A stretch of DNA of 64,000 bases from Ehretia macrophylla (taxonomy: Eukaryota; Streptophyta; Magnoliopsida; Boraginales; Ehretiaceae): contig CM075764.1 of NCBI GenBank assembly GCA_037974665.1, forward strand, positions 120,218,325 to 120,282,324, given 5' to 3'. Shown in pieces: positions 11,102-23,000 of the stretch; the stretch's first letter is position 1, and the number at the start of each line of letters is the position of its first letter. The translations under genes were made by a program, and so were the position numbers. The notes under the pieces were generated by a model. The model saw only the letters and a list, made by a program, of their open reading frames with translations. It was not told the DNA's origin and did not search any database.

Positions 11102-13240
11102 ATGAGAGCCTTCTCTTCATTGACATCTAGGGCTTCACCTCTACTCAAAAACATCTCTCAATTACAACAACAACACAATCATATCCAACCCTCAAAGGTC
11201 AAACCTTTAACCCCACTTGGTCAAAACCCTAGCTGCAACACTGCCAAACAACAACAACAACAACAACAAGAAGCCACTTCACCAGGTAAAAAAAATTCAA
11301 TCTTGAAAAACACTTCAATTTCAGCTAATAAACACAAATTAACTGTTAATCCAATTAATCACCATTACTTCACCAAGATTTTATCAAGAAAAGATTGGTT
11401 TTTGCTGCTAAATCATGAGCTGAAGGCCAAAAGAGTGATTTTGACCCCACAATTTGTAGTTAGTATTTTGCAAAACCAGGAAAACCCTTTACACCCTTTG
11501 AGATTTTATGTCTGGGTTTCAAATATCAGCCCTTTATATGCAAAGAATCAATCTGTTCGCGCCGTTTTAAGTAATGCCCTTTATAGGAAAGGCCCGGTTT
11601 TATTGTCAGCTGAGTTGATACAAGATGTTAGGAATGCTGGCTGTAGAGTTACTGAGGATTTGTTGTGCATTTTGATTGGTAGTTGGGGGAGGTTGGGGTT
11701 GGCTAAGTACTGTGCTGAAGTTTTCGAGCAGGTTTCGTATTTGGGACTTACTCCTACTACTAGGTTGTATAATGCGGTGATCGATGGGTTAGTGAAGTCG
11801 AATTCGCTCGACTTGGCTTATCTCAAGTTTCAGCAAATGCAGGTTGATAATTGTGTTCCGGATAGGTTTACTTATAATATTCTCATTCATGGAGTTTGTA
11901 AGGTTGGTGTTATGGACGAGGCGCTTCGGCTAGTGAAACAGATGGAGGGGTTGGGTTTGTCACCCAATGTGTATACGTATAGTATCCTAATTGACGGTTT
12001 CTGTAATGCACAAAGAGTAGATGAGGCGTTTAGGATTTTAGAAAGAATGAAAGAGAAAAATGTGAGTCCTAATGAAGCTACATTTAGATCGTTGGTTAAT
12101 GGAGTGTTCCGATGTTTGTCTCCACATGAGGCATTTGAATTATTGTCTAGATGGGTGGAAAGGCAGCCCGTCTTGCCTAAAGTTGCATGTGATACTACAC
12201 TACATTGTCTTTCTGACACTAATTTACCCAGAGAGGCAGCTGCATTTTTGAGAAGGTGTAAGGGAAAAGGTTACTTTCCTGATAGTACAACATTTGACAT
12301 CTTAATGACTTGCTTGATTAAGGGATTGGAACTTGAAGACGCCTGTCAGATGCTAGATTTATTTATTCAGCAAGGTATGAAGGTTGGTTTCAATACCTAT
12401 CTTGCTCTTGTTGAGAGTTTATACAAGTATGGAAGAGTAGAGAAAGGAAATTATTACATGGATCAGATGCTCAGACACGCGCTTGTAACAAATGTGTTCT
12501 CATACAACATGGTGATTGATTGCTTCTGCAAAGTTAAAATGACAGGTAGGGCGTCAGAGTTTTTTAGTGCAATGTATCAAAGAGGAATTTCTCCTAATCT
12601 TGTCACTTTCAATACCCTTATCAGTGGGCATTGCAAGGCTGGGGAGGTAGGAAAGGGTCGAGAACTGCTGGTAATGCTTTTAGAACATGGTTTCAGACCA
12701 GATGTGTTTACTTTTAGTTCAATAATTGATGGTCTTTGTAGAGTAAACCATATTGAGGATGCTTTTGATTGTTACACAGAAATGACGGAGTGGGGAATTG
12801 CTCCAAATTCTATCACTTACAATATATTAATCCGTTCTCTATGCATCACCGGGGATGTTGCTAAATCAGTGACACTGTTAAGAAAGATGCAGATTGACGG
12901 AATAAAGCCAGATGTGTTCTCTTTCAATGCCCTTATCCAAAGCTATTGCAGAACAAGTAAGATTGAGAAGGCAAAGAGGCTTCTTGTTAGCATGTTGACA
13001 TTGGATTTGAGACCTGACAACTTTACTTACAGTGCTTTTATCAAGGCATTGTGTGGGCTAGGCAGATTTCATGAAGCTAAGGAATTGTTTCTCTGTATGG
13101 AAGAAAATGACTGCCCCCCTGATGCTTATACATGTAACACATATATTGATGCACTGGTTGAATCAGCTCGTTTTGAAGAAGCGCGAGATATCTTTAGCCA
13201 ATACAAAGAAAGGGGGTTGCAATTAAAACCCATCACCTAG
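11102..13240 (+). CDS. PPR40: P-class pentatricopeptide repeat protein, PPR40-like, mitochondrial
   Basis: A single uninterrupted exon of 712 residues. The N-terminus (MRAFSSLTSRASPLLKN) is rich in Ser and Arg and lacks acidic residues, as in mitochondrial presequences; a Gln run encoded by caa repeats follows near residue 50. From about residue 217 to the end there are about 14 consecutive 35-residue P-type PPR motifs, such as RFTYNILIHGVCKVGVMDEA and NFTYSAFIKALCGLG. No E, DYW or SMR tail is present, so it should bind organellar RNA without editing. The blocks SWGRLGLAKYC, YNAVIDGLVKSNSLDLAY and ITYNILIRSLC agree with what I recall of Arabidopsis PPR40 (At3g16890), linked to respiratory complex III. 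Orthology is inferred; the PPR class is certain. Confidence 0.85.
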   Translation: MRAFSSLTSRASPLLKNISQLQQQHNHIQPSKVKPLTPLGQNPSCNTAKQQQQQQQEATSPGKKNSILKNTSISANKHKLTVNPINHHYFTKILSRKDWFLLLNHELKAKRVILTPQFVVSILQNQENPLHPLRFYVWVSNISPLYAKNQSVRAVLSNALYRKGPVLLSAELIQDVRNAGCRVTEDLLCILIGSWGRLGLAKYCAEVFEQVSYLGLTPTTRLYNAVIDGLVKSNSLDLAYLKFQQMQVDNCVPDRFTYNILIHGVCKVGVMDEALRLVKQMEGLGLSPNVYTYSILIDGFCNAQRVDEAFRILERMKEKNVSPNEATFRSLVNGVFRCLSPHEAFELLSRWVERQPVLPKVACDTTLHCLSDTNLPREAAAFLRRCKGKGYFPDSTTFDILMTCLIKGLELEDACQMLDLFIQQGMKVGFNTYLALVESLYKYGRVEKGNYYMDQMLRHALVTNVFSYNMVIDCFCKVKMTGRASEFFSAMYQRGISPNLVTFNTLISGHCKAGEVGKGRELLVMLLEHGFRPDVFTFSSIIDGLCRVNHIEDAFDCYTEMTEWGIAPNSITYNILIRSLCITGDVAKSVTLLRKMQIDGIKPDVFSFNALIQSYCRTSKIEKAKRLLVSMLTLDLRPDNFTYSAFIKALCGLGRFHEAKELFLCMEENDCPPDAYTCNTYIDALVESARFEEARDIFSQYKERGLQLKPIT

Positions 13241-16200
13241 AATTGACTTTTTGATGCTGTGTTTATTGCTTGTTACTAATTTATGAGCTGCACTGCCTTG
13301 TGGAGCGTTACCTTCGTCGAGCTGTCAATAACAACTTTATAGTTTGCCTATGAATTGCAGGTAGATATTCAAATAACCTCTGTTTCTGTTCTGATGTGTT
13401 CTTTGTTTAAATGCATGTTTGTGTGTGTGTCTTAAATTCCTCTCTTCTGTCTTTTCATTTGTACTTGCAATTACTACTCAGTGACGGCTTCATTTCTTTT
13501 TTAACTTCTATAGATAACTTTAATCTGCAAAGGCTTCATCTCTTTATCTATTGAATGTATTGCATTTCAGGGAACCCGTGCCTTGATTTATATGAATATA
13601 TACTTTACCTTACTCTGTTAAACATCTAAATGTCAATTGTTTGCTTAACTTTTAGCTCTCTGATCTCATCATCTTCACTGATTACTTGTGGAACTGTGAT
13701 CATCAAGTACAAATACTTGCTTCCTGGGAATGACACAGTTAAGTTCTGTACCGAGGAGAGTCTATTGTATTAGCTTCTAAGGCATGATCACGAGTTTCAT
13801 CAACTTTATATTTACTTACGACTGGATTACATCACTTATAAGGTAACAAGTCCTCTCTTCATTTGAAGGTAGCTTAAGAGCACCTAGTGGGAATTATTTT
13901 ATAGGGTTCATTGAGTAGTACGTGAGCAAATTTCGGGGTATGAATCAGTAGGGTGCCTTCTCTACTACAGTCACCTTATGGCGATATTGAGAACATCACA
14001 ATCTTTTTTCTTCAATAACATTGGATGGTGGGGACAAATTGAATAAAGCCTAAAGGTGTTGATTTCAGTTTTACTACGGATTGGCCTTGGTATTTGCACT
14101 TCACGCACTCATCTTAGCTGACAGCCTGTGAATCCAAAACATATATTGAGAAAGTGGGTTTTAACAGTATAATCGCATGGTGCAAGTTGTAACTGAAGTG
14201 GATTTATTTAAGGGTATTGGAATGACCATTGAATTCCTGTATATTTGACCAAAAAAAAAAAAATTCCTGTATAATTTATAGCACCTCTCTGGTGAATGGA
14301 TGGAACAGTAATGGAAGTCTAAACCTAAAAGGAATGCATTGATTAGAAACCTGTAGAGAGATTGCTAGTCTGTTATCGATGTTTTAAATTGGCATCATGT
14401 AGACTTTTGCACTGTTATCCCATTAAAATATTAATATATTCAATCGTTATGATTAAAATTTATCGTATCTCTTTGACATGGGTAATGGAAAAATTACCCT
14501 TTTGATGCTCTAAACCTTCAAAGAATATAATGTGTAAAACTCTGAGGTGTAATATGAACCTTCAGAGGAGTCTTTGGGTAAGCGAGTTAAAGCTTGACGA
14601 GATGTAAAATTTTATCTGAACAGTCTCAATCTCGAAGACATCTCCTCATTGCGTCCCCCCTCCCCTCTCTATTTCTTTTAAGTTTACTCTGAATGCACCT
14701 CTGCTTGTGGTTTGGAGTGTAAATAAATAATCACCGACTATAACACTATTCTTCTCTGTATTTGTCTTGTGCAGCCTATGTTGCTTACTGGATAAAAATG
14801 AAACTTGGTTATTGCTTCCATGGCCTGGTACAGGTTGATTGGCTGCTGGAGAGCAAGAACTGAACTGTTTGAAGTGGTCCCTAATATCTGTAAAACCAAC
14901 ATTAATTACTGAGAAGGCATCGTCTGCTAAGGTTCGGGGGATCACGGTGCTCTGTGATGCTTGGACTTGCATCCAGGCGGTTTACAGTATTCAGTGTACA
15001 ACTCTTGGGCTACCAAGCAAAGACTAGTTTGGCATCAATATTACATGGATAGCAGAACAAGTATCTTTTTTATAATTCTTATTCTGTCATCCTTTCTCCT
15101 TGTTGAAGTATACGATACTCTGACAGAGAATTCTCAGGCGTCAGGAAATTTTTCTTGAGAAAAGTCGGTAGTTTTAGGATTTCTATTTGCTTGTAAGATC
15201 AGGAAGAGTAACAGAATTTGATTCTTGTAAATGATTTTTGATATGGAAATGAGATAGTTCGTTTACGCATACTTTTTTCTTATGCTTTCGATAAATTAGC
15301 TAAGCCTGCATGCACTATTGAACTAGTTTTCTCATGTGGAAAAATCTTTAAAACGACCTGATTGTTCCAAACAATCTGGTTGCTGTTTCTCGCGCTTACA
15401 GTGCATGTTTGAGCCAAAGAGTCAGGTTGAATCGTTCACTAGCTTGATGCATCTTATGCTTATGAGACACACTGCAATTTCCTCGAAATGGGATTAACGA
15501 GAGGGCAGTTTCTTTTGCAATAACTGCCTGCAAAGGTTTCCCAGAAGTATAAACGGAAACAGAGCAACACAACATGCAAATATCAAATCAGTATTCTCAT
15601 CGTGGATAAACCCGCTTCTACAGAGGCGGACACACTCGTTGGTTTGTGAGGGTTGTAGCCCCATAAATATGCACATAATGGTAGGGATACATTTATACTT
15701 CTGATCTGTAATATCACTTAGTCCTTGTTTACCCTGATGACTTTTATTATGAAAATCACTAGTCCCCACTGACAAAACGCTATAGATCCGTCTCTGTGCT
15801 TTCTGGATTGTTCTTTGCTTCTCTCTTTCTTTTCTTTTCTTCTTTTCTGATGACAAGGAATTAACTTAAGGCAGGACCACATTAGCTCTATTTTGAGGCT
15901 ATAAATCTTGTGGTATAACGACGTGTTTCAACGATGCTCTAAATCAATTAAAAATTTAACAATATTTGTAATGAGTGAGTATAAATTTAAACTTGGGACT
16001 CTTGACCAACCCCCGGGGACATCTTGTGTTAAAAATGAGCACAACTTCAGGTTAAAAATTCAAACCCACTCAAAAAGTTGGGGGTTGTTGGTTAGCAGTC
16101 CAACTGCTCTCCTCTTAGTCCCCTTTTAGTCCATCCAAATTTTAACCCAACATTACAAGCAGATTACCAAAAGCTTTTACTTTCTTTCATTTATTCAGTC

Positions 16201-16716
16201 TAGCTTGTGAACAATAACATTCTTGTGTCATAAGCTTCTTACATCGATTTTTTGTATAATTATCTTAGTCATGTAAAGTAGTCAATTTAATAGACTAATT
16301 CATTAATGGTTGTTTGTCAAACATAGAAAATTCTTAAAATCGACAGTCTTTGTCGGACATAAATGACCAAGAAAAGAAAAGAGTGATGTAAGAAAGCGAG
16401 ACAAGAATAATTTTTTTTTTCTATTTCTAACATGAAAAATGATTACTGTAAAATATTAACCTTTTGTAACACCAATCCGTGAAACATACACTCTTTATAT
16501 CATCAAGTTACGTATAAGCAAAAGTTCCAATATTGGGGATGTTGATCAATCTAGAATTTAGTAGGTATGACATTCTAAATTTTAAAAACTACCCTTGAAA
16601 AGTTCATGTTTAAACGAAATGTAACATCTCTATATAATACAAATGTGACAAACCCTTCTCTTTAAGTATTGATTTTTAGTAAAGTTTCTGCTGTGCATGT
16701 CAATCTTATAGCTAGC
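13241..16716. other. Gene-poor stretch after PPR40, possibly spliced 3' UTR
   Basis: This runs from the PPR stop codon to the start of the next gene. The first 2 kb is less AT-rich than nearby spacers and has splice-like words (gcag|gtagat near 13361), so an alternatively spliced 3' UTR is possible. The short frames at 14839-15027 and, on the other strand, 15494-15856 match nothing I recognise. A duplicated attcctgtata flanks an A-run near 14250. No RNA gene was seen. Confidence 0.4.
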
Positions 16717-18507
16717 ATGAAGCATTGGCCTATCACTTTTGCTCTGATCTGCATCTTTTCAGTGTCCAGATTAGGTAAGGTCAGGCCGGTAAATGTTTCA
16801 GCCCAACTTTTCGACTCAAATATGCACGTGTCGTGAGGGGCTCACCCGCAAGACACAACAGACCTGATCGTTTGGAACGATCAGGTCGTTTTGTAGATTT
16901 TTCCTTCTCCAATATCTGCGAGATTTTAGATTTCGATGTCTACATGCATACCCTTTAGATATCTGATTTCATTTCTGATCCTTGACAGGGAAAGCAGATT
17001 ATGATCAACTTGAAACAGGTGCTGCAGGAGTACTTGCAAATCAGTATTATGCAGATGCAGATGAATATCATCAACATCAAGGAGGCGTTTCAGATGAAGA
17101 TCCAGCTCATATTTTCAGCAAAGCCTTGCTATGTTTCAATGATAAGCATGTAAGTATTTTTTGCTACAGAAAGACTCCCTTTCTATAGGTACATAAACTA
17201 TTAGAAAAATTTTTGGCACGTGCAATTTCTCGGGAAAACTATTTGGTCTAACATCAGACTGATGATTCAGTCTAAACTGACCTAAAATTTTTTCGATTCT
17301 TGGTCCTTACATGGAGCGTAGAGGACATTCAGAAATTCTGCACATTACCAACAGGTTAAGTTATAGTCTAACATGCAATTTCGACAAAGTACAAGGGCTG
17401 GAATTTTTTTGCACTCTACCCTGTTAAGCTATATGAAATGAAACGTTACTTGTTTTTATTATTGTTATAACTGATTGTTTTGATTCCATTAACCTTCAGA
17501 TATATAGCAGCTGTGAGGAATCTTATAGATTGAGTGTAAGTGGGAACTTGAATGTGCCACCTGAATATACTGATGAATACTGTGATGGTCCGTGTTCAAA
17601 AGAGACACACCTTTTGCTCAGCTGCGTTGAGGGTATACTATCACACTTTAGTTTTTACAACAAGGCCACGATTCATGATGTGCGAGAGACAATCAAGACT
17701 GGATGCAGCTTTGGTCCTAAAAGAGGTAGCCTGTTTCTGTTTGATTAATTTCTGTTACGGAATTTGGATCTCCTCGTCCTGTTATAATATTATGAAAGAG
17801 GTTAATTATGGTGAAGTGATGATGATACTCACGAATTGGATTTGAACCAACACCCTCTTGTATTAAGTGAACTATCTGTTATTTGACACGTGAGTTTGGT
17901 AACCCGGTTCTGGGTTGACGGAAGATGATTTTCACAGGATCTTTTAGCATGTAAGGAAGTGATTCGAATCCCCAGGGTGGTTAGCCAACTCCATCTCTCC
18001 CTGGGAGCATGAACCCCTTGTTATCTCTTATCTACTGCCTTGCTCCTCAGCTCCATACTGCCATAGCCGCTCATTGCAATAGCTTGCTTCTTGGGTGGCT
18101 CACAACCTGGGCGTTGTAGCTGAGTCAAAGTGGGCTCAACAGTCGGCCAATATTATAGGGAGTATACTTGATAATACTTGATAGGAGACGGTAAAAACAG
18201 TCATTGATCTGTACACTCAATAGTAAAAAACATCTCGTCATAATAGTATTATCATCACTTCACTAACATTGATCTCTCTCAAGACAATATAACATGATAA
18301 CGTTGTGAGAAAATCCATATTACACTGACTGACATTATTTTTTTGATTAAGTAATCGATTATGCTAATCCAGTTAGATGCATTTTTCTCAGGTGATTTCG
18401 ATGTGCTAGAGCATATCCATGCTGATGAGGACAGTGCCCAAAAGGCTTCCTACACATTCTTCTGTGGTCTTGTTTTGATGATCATGACTTGCTGTTTATT
18501 GCTCTAG
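16717..18507 (+). CDS. Small secreted Cys-rich protein, DUF7731-like, probably GPI-anchored
   Basis: Four exons in phase: 16717-16774, 16989-17149, 17500-17725 and 18392-18507 (TAG), giving 186 residues. The N-terminus, MKHWPITFALICIFSVSRLG, is a clear signal peptide. The mature part is acidic and then holds a conserved-looking Cys block: KALLCFNDKHIYSSCEES, NVPPEYTDEYCDGPC, HLLLSCVEG and TGCSFGPKRG. The C-terminus, from SYTFFCGLVLMIMTCCLLL to the stop, is hydrophobic with no charged tail, typical of a GPI-attachment signal. The cysteine block resembles plant proteins labelled DUF7731 as I remember them; function is unknown. The start was chosen because it gives the signal peptide and a phase that matches the next acceptor. 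Intron 3 (17726-18391) carries repeat-like sequence. Confidence 0.75.
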
Positions 18508-19067
18508 TGCATGAGGCTTTAGTAGCATTCTTTATAAGTAGTGTTGTATTATTCTTGATATAAATCATTAGACTTTATCTGATTAAGATGAAACGATATG
18601 TTCATGTATTTTAATTTAATTTCAAGGATATATAAGAATAATTTTGTATTTGTCCTATTACTTGGTCATAGAAATGAAATAGTTAAACTGATTATTATAT
18701 CTTCTTGATCTGTTAAAAATTTTATTAATATTTGCAATTACAAAATTACCGGAGTGCAATTCTATCTAATAATAGAAAAAGTAAACGAATTAAAAAGAAA
18801 ATAAACTTGTTTCCACGACGTGACCACATTTATCACCATAATGGAAAATGGAAATAATAAAAAGTTAAAAAGAAAAACTGCCAATATTATGGAGCAATAA
18901 TAATCCAAAAATAAAAAAACACTCGAGGAGAGGGAAAACAAAAAAAGAAAAAGAAAAATTATGACGTGTCGATAAATTATTGATTAACAATTATTGAGTT
19001 TTTTTTTTTTGTCGGAACAATTATTGAGTCATTATTGCAGTAGGCGTTTAAATACACTCTTTAATAA

Positions 19068-19679
19068 GCACATACAAAGGATTGCGGACCAAATTTGCGC
19101 CCTTTACATCCCTCAACTACATCATGAAGACTCTTTGATATGGCCTTATTATCTCATCAGCATCGTTGGATTCCGCCACCTACAAATTAGATCAAATTCA
19201 ATGTGAACGTTGCTTTCAAGCCTCCTTTCAAGGCATCAGTGGCCATCATTGGTTGAGATAAAGATGGAATTCTAATTACTGGAATTGCAAGTCGCGTGTC
19301 GTGCAGCTTGGCCGTTGAGGCTGAAGCTTTGGCTTTACTGCATGCTGTCTCATTTGCTAGAAGCCTAAGTTTTGATTACATCATTTTTGAGAGTGATGCA
19401 CTTATTGTCCTTAATGCTATCAAGTCATTTAACATTAACAATTGTTAATGATATCCTCATGATCGCAGCTGAAATCGCCCATAAACAACAATTGGAGCTG
19501 TCGACTGGGTCGCCAAACAGATGTTTCAAGACAAGTTAGCTTTTGATTGGTTATCTAATATTTTCCCTCCCCTTAAGGATATTTTTGTAAAAAATTGCGA
19601 TCCTACTGAGATTGATTAAACAGTTATACTCTTTGATTTCATTATAGTGAAATTCTTATTTAAAAAAAAAAAAAAAAAA
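19068..19679 (+). pseudogene. LINE 3'-end remnant with RNase H-like domain and poly(A)
   Basis: Broken coding sequence of a non-LTR retrotransposon tail. Near 19100-19140 the frame reads IPQLHHEDSLIW, a linker seen in plant LINE ORF2. From about 19160 it reads as an RNase H-like (RVT_3) domain with a WIPPP lead-in, DKDGILITG, AEALALLHA and FESDA. A stop follows at about 19446, and the rest continues in another frame (DWVAKQM) to about 19617. A run of about 18 A closes it at 19662-19679. The heptamer gcacata occurs before 19075 and just after the A-run (19682-19688), a weak target-site duplication. It lies about 135 bases before the AMSH3 start codon. Confidence 0.65.
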
Positions 19680-19813
19680 GGGCACATAAGTTAACAATAG
19701 CGAAGCCTTCTATTGCAATCCTCAAAACGACATCGCTTCTTTAGAAAATTGAAAAACAGACCACGAAAGTTAAAAAAAAAAGGAAAAGGAAAAAAGAAAA
19801 ATCTCACCGGAGA

Positions 19814-20021
19814 ATGAGGCGGCCGGCGAAGACGCGGATAGACATCAATGCAATGACTCGGAAAATCGACGCCGATAATCGAATTCCTCTCCGCAATTAT
19901 TATCGCATCGCCGATAATCTTCTCAAACAGGTACACACACATACACATATACATATATATATGTGTGTGTGTGTTTTAATTGTGACATTGTTGTTTTTTC
20001 AGCATAATTTATCGCTTGGAT

Positions 20022-20073
<52 letters not shown>

Positions 20074-23000
20074 TGTGTGTGTGTGTGTGTTTGGTTATAT
20101 GATTTACTTAAATATGCATATGAATGTGTAGTTTTGCAAAACATAGTTTTGATTACGAATTGTAATAATGACAGCATAGTTGATCGATTCGAGTATCTCT
20201 ATGTGTGTGTGTGAGTGTGTGTGTGAATGTGAAGTTATGTTCTTTGCTTAAATATGAATATGATTGTATAGTTTTCTAAAAAATGTGTATTTGATTACGA
20301 ATTTGTAGTTTTAGCAGCATAATTGATCGATTTTAGTATACATAAGTGTGTGCTGTTTTTATGTGCTTTATTTAATTTTGCATATGATACTGTAGCTTTT
20401 GCAAAAATGTGATTTTGATTACGAGATTGTAGTTTTTGCAGAAAAAAATGATTATTTTTGGTGTATATATGTGTGTGTTCGTGAAGTCATATGCTTTCTG
20501 CAAGTATGCATAGATTATGTGGTTTTTGCGAAAATGTAAATTTGATTTACGAATTTGTAGTTCTTATTGTGTAATTGATTTATCTGAGTGTATATATATT
20601 GTGCATGCGTAATTATATGCTGTGCATAAATATGCATATGATCGTTTAGCTTCTGCAAAAATGTGATTTTTGGTCAGGAAATTGTAGTTTTTGCAGCATA
20701 ATTGATTGCTTTGAGGGTATATATATGTGTGTGTGTGAAATTATGTATTTTATCAGAAGTTTCTTATGATTGTGTCGTTTTTGCAAAGATGTGTTTTTTA
20801 TTACAAAATTGTAGTTTTTTCAGCTAATTGATCTCTTTGAGAGTGTGTGGAATTATATGCTTTATTTAAATATGAATAGGATTGTGTACTTCTTTTTTGC
20901 AAAAATGTAGTTTTGATTTTGCAATTGTAGTTTCTGTAGTGTAATTGATAGCTTTGAGTTGCAATTTGAGTTTTTATGAGGGTTTTAGGGTTTAAAATTA
21001 TTATTTTCAGCTTCTTTTTGTTTGGGTCAAGCTTATTACATATTAGGAATGATGAAATTTTTACTAATAGTTTGAACATTGCAATTTGGCCATTTTATTA
21101 CATTAATGAGTGGTTAAATTTTAACTTTTGTGCCAAAAAAATGAGGAGCTTTTGGTTGTACTTACAAGTCTAATTAATCAATGTATTCTCATTTTCATAA
21201 TGAAATTTGAGGCCTTTCAAGTAACGTATGAGAGAGAGAGAGTAGATCAGTGTATGATTAAAACTTGAACTTTTGTGCTACTTATAAGTCTAATTAATCA
21301 ATATATTCTTAGTTGTAATTTTTGCAATGAAAATTGAGGGGTTTCAAATTATTATTTTCCTTAAAAAGTATGCATATAAAAGATTATTTTTGTCGATGTG
21401 CAGGCGAATATTTATAGAGCAGAGAAGAATATAATAGACTTGTATATAATACTTCTTAGATATTCGAGGTAATGGAAGAATAATGCTGCCGTTTTTTATT
21501 TTATTTCCGCTTTTATAGAACGATATGAAATTCCATGAACTTATGATTATTTCTTTGAGCAGTTTGGTGTCGGAAACTATACCCTATCATCGAGATTACC
21601 ACGCTTTATATCCAAAAGAAAGATCGTTTTTTAAAAAGGTAAGTATTATATACTGATTTTCTGAAATTACAATATGCACTGTAGTTAGTATGTTAGTATT
21701 GTTTAGAGCTGTTATTGAGGTGCTTTTTCTGGTCTCAAGATAAATGTAGTTAAAAATCTGCAGACCGACTTTTACTTTGAACTGACTTTGTGACCCAAGT
21801 CTGCGCGATTTTGGGCATCTAAAATGGAGTTTTGTTGGTTATTTTTTCAGATATTGTTAGCAGTTCTGGATGAGCTAGAGTCTTTAAAGCCAGAAGTGAG
21901 GCGGCAATTGGATGAGCTGGGCAGAGTTAATGAGAGAGGTCAGCTGTATCAATATGATGGTCTGGATGGAATTCTGGGTGGATCAGAGACGTCTACTTCG
22001 GAACGGCCTGCTCTCAATAATAAAGCTTCTCTAATCTGTGATAGTAAAAAGGTAATAGTATCGAGCCTGACTGTGATGTGCTTATCTGTGGTTGGTTTTT
22101 ATAATGAAGTATGAAATCTATGTTCCTTCTCTGTTGTCTTACCTTTTTCCTTCTTTTTTTTTTTTGTTCTTAAAAAAAAGCTTTTGGTCTTAACATCAGA
22201 AGCTTTGATCTTTACAGTTTAATTAAACCTTTTATCTTTTATCTTTTATTTATTCTGTTTATCTGGTACTTTAATTATCCATATTCATTAGAGTAGACTG
22301 GAAGTGCTACTCTGAGCTTCAAATCTTAATTGCACTTTGTGTCTTACCTCTAGATGCGCATTGTGGTGTGATTGTTTGGTGTCAGTAGTAAGCTTAAATT
22401 TGATGTGTGTGTTTGTGCACGCATGCCTGTGTATGCAGTAGATCATGTAATTTCATTTGTTATTTTCTGCCTTTCTATAGTTCGTCTACCTATTTATACA
22501 TAGCAGATTACATAAGTTTGTTTTTCATTCTCTGGTTTTTTGTTGTTCCTTTCACTTGTCTAGTCCTAAAATTACGTCGTTGTGATAAACTTTGACTCTA
22601 CTCTTGGTGCAGTCGCAACCTGGAAGCAAGCAATCATTGTCTTTGTGGAAGCAAAAAAATGATTATAATGTAGTTTCCTCATCAAATTCTATTGACACAC
22701 AGTTGCAGAAGCTGTGAGTATCTTCACAACTCATTATTCTGTTGAAGTATGAAAATGATATGATGACGCTGGTTTGGAAATATTGATCATGTTTTATGAG
22801 CAAGTGATTTGGCCACATCTTTTTACTAACTTTTATACCATCACAAGTCCATGATGGATTTGGTGCATAAAACGCTTAATAGTACCTCTAATTTTATCAC
22901 GAGTTCAAGTCCATTATTTGTGATATATAGGAGTGGGACATTGGCTGCTTAGATTTCTAGTGCTCGTCCTAGCTTTTTCAGTTGCTTTAATCTCTTTAAT

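Noticed and set aside
15494..15856. 120-residue minus-strand frame
   Set aside because: No known domain, low-complexity Lys/Glu start, and no splice or promoter context; it is likely chance or antisense of a PPR40 3' UTR.
17955..17985. tRNA-like B box (gattcgaatcccc)
   Set aside because: No A box, cloverleaf or terminator could be formed; at best it is an old SINE piece in an intron.
19923..20214. Frames rich in Tyr-Ile, Cys-Val and Thr-His
   Set aside because: They are translations of (TA)n and (GT)n microsatellites in AMSH3 intron 1.
20072..20960. CRISPR-like array
   Set aside because: Units are diverged throughout with no constant repeat and unique spacers; this is a plant intronic minisatellite.
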